64,000 nt of DNA from Arcobacter nitrofigilis DSM 7299 (GTDB taxonomy: Bacteria > Campylobacterota > Campylobacteria > Campylobacterales > Arcobacteraceae): contig NC_014166.1 in the NCBI RefSeq assembly GCF_000092245.1, positions 372,001-436,000 of the forward strand, given 5' to 3'. The notes below the pieces were generated by a model that had not been told where the DNA came from, did no database searches, and saw only the letters and a list, made by a program, of their open reading frames with translations. Below, piece after piece: positions 15,353 through 22,872 of this stretch (positions within the stretch are counted from its first letter, which is position 1; every line of letters begins with the position of its first letter). Made by a program: the position numbers and the translations under genes.

Positions 15353-16879
15353 ATCAAAAAATCTATTATTTATCTATTTGTATTCTTTTTATTGTCACTA
15401 TTTTTTTTAATTGGTATTACAATTAAAAATTCATATCAATTACAAGAAAAATCTTTAATTGATAATTTGAGAAATAAAGCTCAAACAATATTTAACTTAA
15501 TAGTTGATGTGAGACACTGGAATGCTCAATATAATGGAGTATATGTAAAATCAGAAGACTTAAAACCAAATCCATATTTAAATCCAAATTTCATAAAGTC
15601 AAAAAATGATGAAACAATGGTCTGGATAAATCCAGCTTTTATGACAAGACAAATTTCTGATATTGCTAGTCAAAGAGATGGATTTAAATTAAAAATTACA
15701 AGTAATAAACTTATTAATAAAAATAATGCTCCAGATGAGTATGAAAAAATATTACTCGATTATTTTGAAAAAAATCCAAATAAACAAAGTTATTGGGATA
15801 TAAAAGATAATAAATTTAAATTTATGGGAGCCTTAAAGATTGAAAAAGATTGTTTAAAATGCCATGCGAAACAAGGCTACAAAGTTGGAGATATAAGAGG
15901 TGGTATTAGTGTTACTTTTGATGTATCAAATGAGTTTGAACAATTAAAAGAGATTAATAAAGAAAAAAAATTAACTATTATTTTTCTGATTATTGCTGCT
16001 ATTGGAGGTGTAATTACTCTAATTATTCATGAAACTATGAAAAGAAGAGATGAACAAAAAATCTCAAAACTAAATGAATCTTTAGAAACAAAAGTAAATG
16101 AGTTAGATGATTTTAATAAAACTTTACACAAAAAAGTACAAGAAGAAGTAAAAAAACAAAGGGAAAAAGAGAATCTCTTAATCCAACAATCAAAAATGGC
16201 AGCACTTGGAGAGATGATTGGAAATATTGCCCATCAATGGAGACAACCAATAAGTGCGGTAAGTGCAATTATGATGAATATAAAATGGACTGCAATAGCA
16301 GAAGGAATGAATAAAAAGTTTATAGATGACAGAATGAAAGAAGCAAATGAACAGTTAGGATATATGTCTCAAACAATTGATGATTTTAGGAACTTTTTTA
16401 AACCAAATAAAGAAAAAGAATTATTTGATTTGGATTTAGAAGTTAGAAAAACATATAAAATATTAAAAGATACCCTTCAAAATAATAATATAAATTTCCA
16501 AATATTTTCAAATAAAGAGATAATAGTTTTTGGTTATCCCAGTGAATTTTCTCAAGTGGTATTAAATATTATTTCAAATGCAAAAGATGTTTTAATAGAA
16601 CGAAATACTGATAAACCAAAAATAGAAGTACATATTTTAAAAGATGAAGAAAATATATATTGTAAAATCACAGATAATGCAGGTGGGATAGAAGAAGAAA
16701 TTATCAATAAAATTTTTGAGCCATATTTTACTACTAAAGAGTCAAGAGGTACAGGAATAGGATTATATATATCTAAAGAGATAATACAAAAACATATGAA
16801 TGGCTTATTGATAGTTAAAAACAATGAAGTAGGTGCAGAGTTTACAATTTCTATACCTAAAAAAGAGGAAGAAGTATGA
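15353..16879 (+). CDS. Sensor histidine kinase with periplasmic CxxCH haem-type domain, nitrogen cluster
   Basis: About 508 residues. After one membrane helix comes a Tll0287-like (DUF3365) periplasmic domain with NAQYNGVYVKSEDLKPNPYL and a CLKCH c-type haem motif. A second helix, a coiled coil and the kinase core follow (H-box NIAHQWRQP; NIISNAKDVL; DNAGGIEE; GTGIGLYISKE). The first membrane helix only becomes complete if translation begins upstream of the TTG at 15392. The frame stays open to before 15347 with no ATG, GTG or TTG. An ATC at 15353, 6 nt after AAAAAAGG, would give a typical KKSIIYLFVFFLL start. The start is therefore uncertain. The partner regulator gene overlaps by 4 bp. Confidence 0.82.
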   Translation: MKKSIIYLFVFFLLSLFFLIGITIKNSYQLQEKSLIDNLRNKAQTIFNLIVDVRHWNAQYNGVYVKSEDLKPNPYLNPNFIKSKNDETMVWINPAFMTRQISDIASQRDGFKLKITSNKLINKNNAPDEYEKILLDYFEKNPNKQSYWDIKDNKFKFMGALKIEKDCLKCHAKQGYKVGDIRGGISVTFDVSNEFEQLKEINKEKKLTIIFLIIAAIGGVITLIIHETMKRRDEQKISKLNESLETKVNELDDFNKTLHKKVQEEVKKQREKENLLIQQSKMAALGEMIGNIAHQWRQPISAVSAIMMNIKWTAIAEGMNKKFIDDRMKEANEQLGYMSQTIDDFRNFFKPNKEKELFDLDLEVRKTYKILKDTLQNNNINFQIFSNKEIIVFGYPSEFSQVVLNIISNAKDVLIERNTDKPKIEVHILKDEENIYCKITDNAGGIEEEIINKIFEPYFTTKESRGTGIGLYISKEIIQKHMNGLLIVKNNEVGAEFTISIPKKEEEV

Positions 16880-17559
16880 CTGATATAATTTCAAGATTAA
16901 AAAGTAAGACAATTCTTCTAGTGGAAGATGAAAAAGTTATAAGAGAGAATATTGCATCAATGTTAAAATTCTTTTTTAAAGAAGTTTATATAGCAAATGA
17001 TGGATATGATGGAATTGAGAAATATGAAAACTACCTTCCTGATATAGTAATGACAGATTTAAAAATGCCTAATATGGGTGGTTTTGAATTAATTACAGAG
17101 CTTAAAAATCGCAAATCAACTTCTTTTACAATAATTGTATCTGCCCATACTGATACAGATCTACTTATAAATGCCATACACAATGGAGTAGATAGGTATA
17201 TAGTTAAACCAGTGATAGAAGATGATTTATTTGATACGTTTAAAGCCTTTTTAGAAAAACTTGACAATGTAATGCCCCAAATTATAAAATTGTCTGAGAA
17301 TCTGTTTATAGATATTGATAAAAGTGAAATAATTCTAGATGAAAAGTCTATTCATTTAAATAAAAAAGAGAATATGCTTTTAAAACTTTTATGTAAAGAC
17401 TTAAATAAAACTATCTCTTATGAAGAGATAGAGTATCAAGTTTGGGGTAGCGAATCTATGAGTTTGTCTGCTATTAGAAGTGTGGTTAGGGATTTGAGAA
17501 AAAAAATAGGGCAAGAGTATATTTCAAATGTTTCTGGGGTTGGATATAGAATGAAATGA
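16876..17559 (+). CDS. OmpR-family response regulator, nitrogen cluster
   Basis: 227 residues. The receiver (about 12-125) has the LVEDEK acidic pair, phosphoacceptor Asp in VMTDLKMP, and the lysine in VKPVI. The winged-helix DNA-binding domain (about 140-227) has a recognition region SLSAIRSVVRDLRKKIG and ends in SGVGYRMK. Its ATG overlaps the kinase stop (ATGA). It is the only DNA-binding transcription regulator encoded in the nitrogen island, so it is the first candidate to bind the TGTATA-N5-TATACA palindromes (inference). Confidence 0.93.
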   Translation: MTDIISRLKSKTILLVEDEKVIRENIASMLKFFFKEVYIANDGYDGIEKYENYLPDIVMTDLKMPNMGGFELITELKNRKSTSFTIIVSAHTDTDLLINAIHNGVDRYIVKPVIEDDLFDTFKAFLEKLDNVMPQIIKLSENLFIDIDKSEIILDEKSIHLNKKENMLLKLLCKDLNKTISYEEIEYQVWGSESMSLSAIRSVVRDLRKKIGQEYISNVSGVGYRMK

Positions 17560-17606
17560 AATCTTTATATTTAATCACTCATTAAGACCTTTATATTTAA
17601 AAATAC

Positions 17607-19601
17607 TTATAACCTTGTTATACTTTTAACTCTAACTGCACTATGATTATAATCTGGTTCAAAAGACTCTTTATCTACTAAATCAAGTGTCAGATAATTT
17701 ATCTTTCTTACACTTACTGGTATAAAAACAGTCTTTTCTTTTACATCAGGGGTAATTTTTGCTTCTAAAGTAATTTCACCTCTTACTGAAGTTACATCAA
17801 CCATATCTCCATCTTCTATCTCCAAATTTTTTGCATCATTTGGGTGTATTTCTACATATTCTAAGGCTTTGAATTTTTTAAGGTTATCAAGTAGAGCTGT
17901 TTTTGTACCACTATGCCATTGATCTCTAGTTCTTCCAGTTAGTAAAATAAAGGGAAACTCTTTTGAGGTTTTTTCTGATAGATTCTCATTTTTTACAAAA
18001 TGTAAATTAGCTTTTTCATTTTGTGTTAAAAATTTATTATCTTTAAAAAGCTTTTCTCCCCAAATAAAAGTTTCTCCTTTCATATTATGCATATCAAGGT
18101 GTCTTTTTTTACTTATTTTTGTCATCTCTTTAAATTCATTAAATATATCTTCAACAGTGGAATAGTCAAATGATTTTTTAAATCCTAACTCCCAAGCAAT
18201 AAGTTTAAAAACTTCCCAATCAGGTTTACAATCAATAGAGGTTCTTGTTACTTTTTTTTGTTTGGTTATTGTTCTATCCATATTTGTTTGCGTTCCATCT
18301 TTTTCTCCCCAAGGAGAAGCGGGTAATCTTATATGTGAAAACTCAGATGTTTCTGAATTTTCATAGGCGTTAATTTCAACTATAAGAGGAATATTTCTAA
18401 AAGCTTTTTCAACTTTTGCTCTATTTGGAAGATGATATATAGGATCTGTATGTGAGATAATTAAAACTTCTACATTTCCTTTTAAAGCTTCATCAACTAT
18501 TTCACAAGAGGTTAGTCCTCTTTTATTTTTTATTCCAGATGTTTTCCAAAATTCTTCTACTTTTTTTATTGATTCAGCTTCAAAATCCAAATGAACAGCT
18601 AGCGTTGTAGCCAATCCTCCTACTTCTCTTCCTCCCATGGCATTTGGTTGACCTGTTAGTGAAAAAGGTCCATTTCCTTCTTTGTTTATTTTCCCTGTGA
18701 TTAGGTGCATATTAATGAGGCTTAAATTTTTATCTACTCCTTGAACACTTTGATTTAATCCCATTGTCCAAGCACTTATGATATTTTCATTTTCATAAAA
18801 CATTGTAATAAACTCTTCAAACTGCTCTTTTGATAAACCAGTCCTTTTTAGCATTTTAGTTTTTGCTTCTCTTGAAAGCTTATTTTTATATGTTTCAAAA
18901 TTATTTGTGTATTTTTCTATATAGTTGCTATCTATTTTTTCATCAGTAATTAATCTTTGACAAACAAGATTGAAAAAGTCGATGTCACTTCCTACATTTA
19001 TTTGTAGATGTAAATGGGCAGCTTTTGTTGTGGGGGTAACTCTTGGGTCTATTACAACAAGTTTTAATCCTCTTTTTAACTCTTTTTTTATTTTATTAAA
19101 AAAGACTACATGGGCTTCTGCTGCATTTGAACCTACTAGAATTAATAAATTTGCTTTTTTAATATCTCTCATTCTTACAGGAACATAATCAACTCCAAAA
19201 GCTTTCTTGTGAGCTACTACGGCACTTGCCATACAGGTTCTACTATTTGTGTCTACATTATTTGTATTTATAAAACCTTTTGCTAATTTATTAGCAATAT
19301 AATAATCTTCTGTTAAAAGTTGCCCAGATAAATAAAAGACAACTCTTTCTGGCTCACTTTTTTTTATTTTAGAACTTATATATTTAATTGAAGTATCCCA
19401 ATCTATTGTATTAAATTTACCATCTTGTTTTATCTGTGGTCTTAATAATCTTGATGATGTTTCAATTGTATGAAGTTCTGATGCTCCTTTTGCACATAAT
19501 AATCCTTCATTTGTAGGATATGATATGTCTCCAATAAGTTTAGAAGTATCAAATTCTATTCCACAACCAACACCACAATAGCCACATACAGACTTAATCA
19601 T
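17607..19601 (-). CDS. nasA: Assimilatory nitrate reductase catalytic subunit (NarB/NasA type)
   Basis: 664 residues, a molybdopterin oxidoreductase. The N-terminal [4Fe-4S] site is C6-x2-C9-x3-C13-x22-C36, followed by the conserved CAKG lysine. The molybdenum-ligand cysteine is in NSRTCMASAVVAH. GLNQSVQG, GKINKEGNGPFSLTGQPNAMGGREVGG and the C-terminal MGD-binding region (LLTGRTRDQWHSGTKT; HPNDAKNLEIEDGD) are all present. It lacks the C-terminal [2Fe-2S] extension of Klebsiella-type NasA and has no NADH subunit beside it. That is closer to cyanobacterial NarB, which takes electrons from ferredoxin or flavodoxin. No signal peptide is seen, so it is cytoplasmic. It is divergent from the nitrate transporter operon. 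Confidence 0.93.
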   Translation of the reverse strand: MIKSVCGYCGVGCGIEFDTSKLIGDISYPTNEGLLCAKGASELHTIETSSRLLRPQIKQDGKFNTIDWDTSIKYISSKIKKSEPERVVFYLSGQLLTEDYYIANKLAKGFINTNNVDTNSRTCMASAVVAHKKAFGVDYVPVRMRDIKKANLLILVGSNAAEAHVVFFNKIKKELKRGLKLVVIDPRVTPTTKAAHLHLQINVGSDIDFFNLVCQRLITDEKIDSNYIEKYTNNFETYKNKLSREAKTKMLKRTGLSKEQFEEFITMFYENENIISAWTMGLNQSVQGVDKNLSLINMHLITGKINKEGNGPFSLTGQPNAMGGREVGGLATTLAVHLDFEAESIKKVEEFWKTSGIKNKRGLTSCEIVDEALKGNVEVLIISHTDPIYHLPNRAKVEKAFRNIPLIVEINAYENSETSEFSHIRLPASPWGEKDGTQTNMDRTITKQKKVTRTSIDCKPDWEVFKLIAWELGFKKSFDYSTVEDIFNEFKEMTKISKKRHLDMHNMKGETFIWGEKLFKDNKFLTQNEKANLHFVKNENLSEKTSKEFPFILLTGRTRDQWHSGTKTALLDNLKKFKALEYVEIHPNDAKNLEIEDGDMVDVTSVRGEITLEAKITPDVKEKTVFIPVSVRKINYLTLDLVDKESFEPDYNHSAVRVKSITRL

Positions 19602-19630
19602 AATTTGCCTTTTTTATTATATATAGTGTT

Positions 19631-19636
19631 ATTATA
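19631..19636 (-). promoter_or_regulatory. -10 box of the nitrate reductase gene
   Basis: A minus-strand TATAAT 30 bp before the start codon. The palindrome centre (19676) would lie near -52 of a start at about 19624, an activator-like position. Confidence 0.5.
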
Positions 19637-19667
19637 TAAAAAAAATTCATTAAAAATTAAGAATAAC

Positions 19668-19684
19668 TGTATATAAAATATACA
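19668..19684. promoter_or_regulatory. 17-bp palindromic operator between nitrate reductase and transporter genes
   Basis: TGTATATAAAATATACA, the same TGTATA-N5-TATACA dyad as upstream of nirB and the channel gene. Its centre is about 52 bp from the inferred start site on both sides, so one site could serve both divergent promoters. Confidence 0.8.
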
Positions 19685-19715
19685 ATTAAGTTAAATTTTA
19701 CATTAAAAAATAGTA

Positions 19716-19721
19716 TATAAT
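19716..19721 (+). promoter_or_regulatory. -10 box of the nitrate transporter operon
   Basis: A TATAAT 43 bp before the nrtA start codon and 31 bp after the palindrome. No -35 box is evident, as expected for an activated promoter. Confidence 0.5.
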
Positions 19722-19763
19722 TTATCCATCATTATTTGAAATAAATAAAATTAAGGAAATTTC

Positions 19764-21143
19764 ATGTTGAAACAAGTGTTAAAAATAGGTCTTGGTATTT
19801 CAGTTGTAGCATCAACTTTAATGGCTACACCAGAAAAAACTAAATTAAAAATAGGGTTTATCGCTTTAACTGATTGTGCTCCACTAGTAATTGCTAAAGA
19901 AAAAGGTTTTTTTAAAGCAGAAGGTTTAGATGTACATGTTGTAAAAGAGGGAGGTGGATGGCCTGGAATTCAACAAAAAGTAATTAGTGGCGAATATGAT
20001 TTTTCTCATGCACTTGCTGGTATGCCAATTGCAGCAACTCTTGGAATAAATGGAAATGCAAACCTTGTAGCCCTTTTATCACTTGATTTAAATGGTAATG
20101 CAATTACTTATGGTAATAACATTATAAAAGAGATGGAAAAATATGGTTTGGATAAAACAAAAAGACCAGTAAGTGCTGAGAGTTTAAAAAAGTACATTGA
20201 TGCTAAGCACAAAGCTGAGGGAGCAAACTATAAACCTCTTACTTTTGGTATGGTACATCCTGTTTCAACTCACAACTATGAATTAAGATATTGGATGGCA
20301 GCAAGTGGTATTAAGCCAGATGAAGATTGTACAATCAAACCTTTTCCACCTCCAACGATGCCTTCAAATTTGATTGCTGGAAATATTGAAGGTTATTGTG
20401 TTGGTGAACCTTGGAATTCAAGAATTGTATTAAAAGGTGAAGGAAGTGCCCTTGTAACAAATTATGATATTTGGAATAACAATCCAGAAAAAGTTTTACA
20501 AGCAAGAGCAGATTTTGTAAAGAAAAATCCAGAAACAACAAAAGCAGTTATGAGAGCTGTATTAAAAGCTCAAATGTGGTTAGATGAATCTTGGGAACAT
20601 AGAGAAGAAGCTATAAAATATTTAGCACAAAATAATTATGTTAAAGCACCAGTTAGTGTTTTACGAAAATCAATGAGTGGAACTTTCCTTTATAATAAAG
20701 GTGTTGATAGTAAAAATCCTATGTTTAATGTATTTGCAAATGATTATGCAGCTTATCCGTTTTATTCACATGGGATGTGGTTTATTACTCAAATGTACAG
20801 ATGGGGACAACTTGACCATGCTGTAAATATGAAAGAAGTGATAGAAAAAGTTTATAGACCTGATTTATTTGCAGTTGTTGCAAAAGAGGTTGGCTATACA
20901 TTGCCTCCAAGTCCTTGGAAAAAAGATGGCGTTGATGAATACAATAAATTTTTAGATGGAAAAGTTTGGGATCCAAATAAAGCAGTTGATTATATTTATG
21001 ATTTTAAAGTTCAAAACTCATTAGTATCAAAAGAAGAGTTGGCTAAAGCAAATAATTGGACAGTTGAAACAAAACAACCTGCATATGTATGTCCTTATGG
21101 ACCAGCTGGGTGCGCAGATCCGAAGTATGTAACAAAAAAATAA
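19764..21143 (+). CDS. nrtA: Nitrate ABC transporter substrate-binding protein (NrtA-like)
   Basis: 459 residues. A Sec signal peptide (KQVLKIGLGISVVASTLMA) without a lipobox cysteine is followed by the NrtA/CmpA family start KLKIGFIALTDCAPLVIAKEKGFF. Further family blocks are GGGWPGIQQKVISGEYDFSHAL, MVHPVSTHNYELRYWMA and NIEGYCVGEPWNSR. The length is that of NrtA/CmpA, longer than taurine-type SsuA proteins. Nitrate is favoured over bicarbonate because of the divergent nitrate reductase. It is periplasmic and made first in the operon, with a hairpin directly behind it that may raise its dose over the membrane components. Confidence 0.92.
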   Translation: MLKQVLKIGLGISVVASTLMATPEKTKLKIGFIALTDCAPLVIAKEKGFFKAEGLDVHVVKEGGGWPGIQQKVISGEYDFSHALAGMPIAATLGINGNANLVALLSLDLNGNAITYGNNIIKEMEKYGLDKTKRPVSAESLKKYIDAKHKAEGANYKPLTFGMVHPVSTHNYELRYWMAASGIKPDEDCTIKPFPPPTMPSNLIAGNIEGYCVGEPWNSRIVLKGEGSALVTNYDIWNNNPEKVLQARADFVKKNPETTKAVMRAVLKAQMWLDESWEHREEAIKYLAQNNYVKAPVSVLRKSMSGTFLYNKGVDSKNPMFNVFANDYAAYPFYSHGMWFITQMYRWGQLDHAVNMKEVIEKVYRPDLFAVVAKEVGYTLPPSPWKKDGVDEYNKFLDGKVWDPNKAVDYIYDFKVQNSLVSKEELAKANNWTVETKQPAYVCPYGPAGCADPKYVTKK

Positions 21144-21163
21144 AAGAGGAATTTTCCTCTTTT
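21142..21163 (+). terminator. Terminator/attenuator hairpin between nrtA and nrtB
   Basis: AAAAGAGGAA and TTCCTCTTTT form a tight hairpin overlapping the nrtA stop codon, with its T-rich 3' arm ending in TTTT. Partial termination here would give more binding protein than permease. Confidence 0.65.
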
Positions 21164-21249
21164 AATAATTATTGATATTAATATTTAAAGTACACATATT
21201 CAAGTATTAGTATGAGTAATCTCTTAAAGCAAAAAATCAAAGGTAAAGT

Positions 21250-22059
21250 ATGAATACAAATAATTTAAAAAAAATAGTTCTGCCAGCTATTGTATTTTTT
21301 ATAATAGTAGCTATATGGTCAACTATTGCACAAAATGTTCACAATTTTCCAACACCAACAGATACTTTTGTACATGCATTTGGTGGAACAGATAGTAATG
21401 GTGATGAAGTAATAGGTGTGTTATCAGACCCTTTTTATATAACAAATCAAGATGATAAAGGTATCTTTTGGCAAGTATTAAATTCACTTGAAAGAGTTTT
21501 TTCTGGATTTATTTTAGCGATTATTATAGGTGTTCCTGTTGGTTTAGCTATTGGTATGAGTAAAAACTTTCAAATTGCACTTGAACCATTTATTCAGATT
21601 TTTAAACCGGTATCTCCATTAGCTTGGTTACCACTTTTACTTTTTGTATTTCAAGATATAAATGCAACTGCTATTTCTACTATTTTTGTAACCTCAATTT
21701 GGCCAATTATTATAAATACTTCACTTGGTGTAAAAAGTGTAAGTGAAGATTATATGAATGTTGCCAAGGTTTTACAGTTTACTCCTTTAGAGAAAATAAG
21801 AAAGATAATTTTGCCAGTTGCAGTTCCATATATTTTTACAGGTATGAGACTTAGTCTTGGTATCGCTTGGCTTGTAATTGTTGCAGCTGAGATGTTAACA
21901 GGTGGTATTGGAATTGGTTTTTGGATTTGGGATGAATACAATAATTTAAACTACTTTAATATTATTATAGGAATTATTATTGTGGGTTTGGTTGGATTTA
22001 TGTTAGATATTATTATGGGAAAAATTGCAGATTTTTTTGATTATAGAAAGAGAGTTTAA
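21250..22059 (+). CDS. nrtB: Nitrate ABC transporter permease (NrtB-like)
   Basis: 269 residues with about six membrane helices. It carries a BPD-type inner-membrane domain with the EAA loop (VAKVLQFTPLEKIRKIILPVAVPYIFTGMRLSLGIAW) that contacts the ATPase. An early periplasmic segment of about 45 residues follows the first helix (PTPTDTFVHAFGGTDSNG). The weak-looking leader AAAGGTAAAGT precedes the ATG. The ATPase gene begins 2 bp after its stop. It forms the membrane pore of the nitrate importer. Confidence 0.9.
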   Translation: MNTNNLKKIVLPAIVFFIIVAIWSTIAQNVHNFPTPTDTFVHAFGGTDSNGDEVIGVLSDPFYITNQDDKGIFWQVLNSLERVFSGFILAIIIGVPVGLAIGMSKNFQIALEPFIQIFKPVSPLAWLPLLLFVFQDINATAISTIFVTSIWPIIINTSLGVKSVSEDYMNVAKVLQFTPLEKIRKIILPVAVPYIFTGMRLSLGIAWLVIVAAEMLTGGIGIGFWIWDEYNNLNYFNIIIGIIIVGLVGFMLDIIMGKIADFFDYRKRV

Positions 22060-22061
22060 TT

Positions 22062-22856
22062 ATGGAAAAGAAGTTTTTGAGTTTAGAATTTGTAGATAAA
22101 GTTTTCCCTTTACCAAATGGCAAAGAGTATGTTGCAGTAAAAGATGTAAATTTGCAAATTAAAAAAGATGAAATAGTAGCAATAATTGGACATAGTGGTT
22201 GTGGTAAGAGTACATTGTTGAATATGATTGCAGGGCTTGATACGGTTAGTTGTGGTGGAGTATTTTTAAACAATAAAGAGGTAAATGGACCAGGTCCAGA
22301 AAGGGCTGTAGTTTTTCAAAATCACTCATTACTACCTTGGCTTACTGTATTTCAAAATATTGAATTAGCAGTTAAAAAGGTGATGCCAGAACTTAGCAAA
22401 AAAGAGCTAGAAGAAAGAGTCGATAAATTTGTAAATATGGTTAATCTAACTCATGCTAGAGATAAGTTTCCAAGTGAAATATCAGGTGGTATGAAACAAA
22501 GAGTAGGTATTGCAAGAGCTTTATCAATTAGACCAGAAGTTTTACTTATGGATGAACCTTTTGGAGCATTGGATTCATTAACTAGAGCAAATTTACAAGA
22601 GCACTTAATGCGAATACAACAAAGTGTAAAAAACACAGTAATTGTCATTACTCATGATATTGATGAAGCTGTTTTATTAAGTGATAGGGTTGTAATGATG
22701 ACAAATGGTCCAAGTGCAACAATTGGAGAAGTATTAGAAGTAAACTTACCACACCCAAGAAATAGAGTTGAACTTCAAAAAGATCCTGAATATATAAGAT
22801 GTAGAGAGACAATACTTAGTTTTTTATATGAAAAATTTGCTAAAGAAGATGAATAG
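22062..22856 (+). CDS. nrtC: Nitrate ABC transporter ATP-binding protein (NrtC/NrtD-like)
   Basis: 264 residues, one nucleotide-binding domain. It has Walker A GHSGCGKST, Q-loop VVFQNHSLLPWLT, signature ISGGMKQR, Walker B VLLMDEPFGALD and switch VITHDIDEA. It lacks the substrate-binding-like C-terminal fusion of cyanobacterial NrtC, so it resembles NrtD in layout and probably works as a homodimer. It lies between the permease and chemoreceptor genes with 2-bp and 16-bp gaps. Confidence 0.92.
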   Translation: MEKKFLSLEFVDKVFPLPNGKEYVAVKDVNLQIKKDEIVAIIGHSGCGKSTLLNMIAGLDTVSCGGVFLNNKEVNGPGPERAVVFQNHSLLPWLTVFQNIELAVKKVMPELSKKELEERVDKFVNMVNLTHARDKFPSEISGGMKQRVGIARALSIRPEVLLMDEPFGALDSLTRANLQEHLMRIQQSVKNTVIVITHDIDEAVLLSDRVVMMTNGPSATIGEVLEVNLPHPRNRVELQKDPEYIRCRETILSFLYEKFAKEDE

Positions 22857-22872
22857 TTATTAAAGGGAAAAA

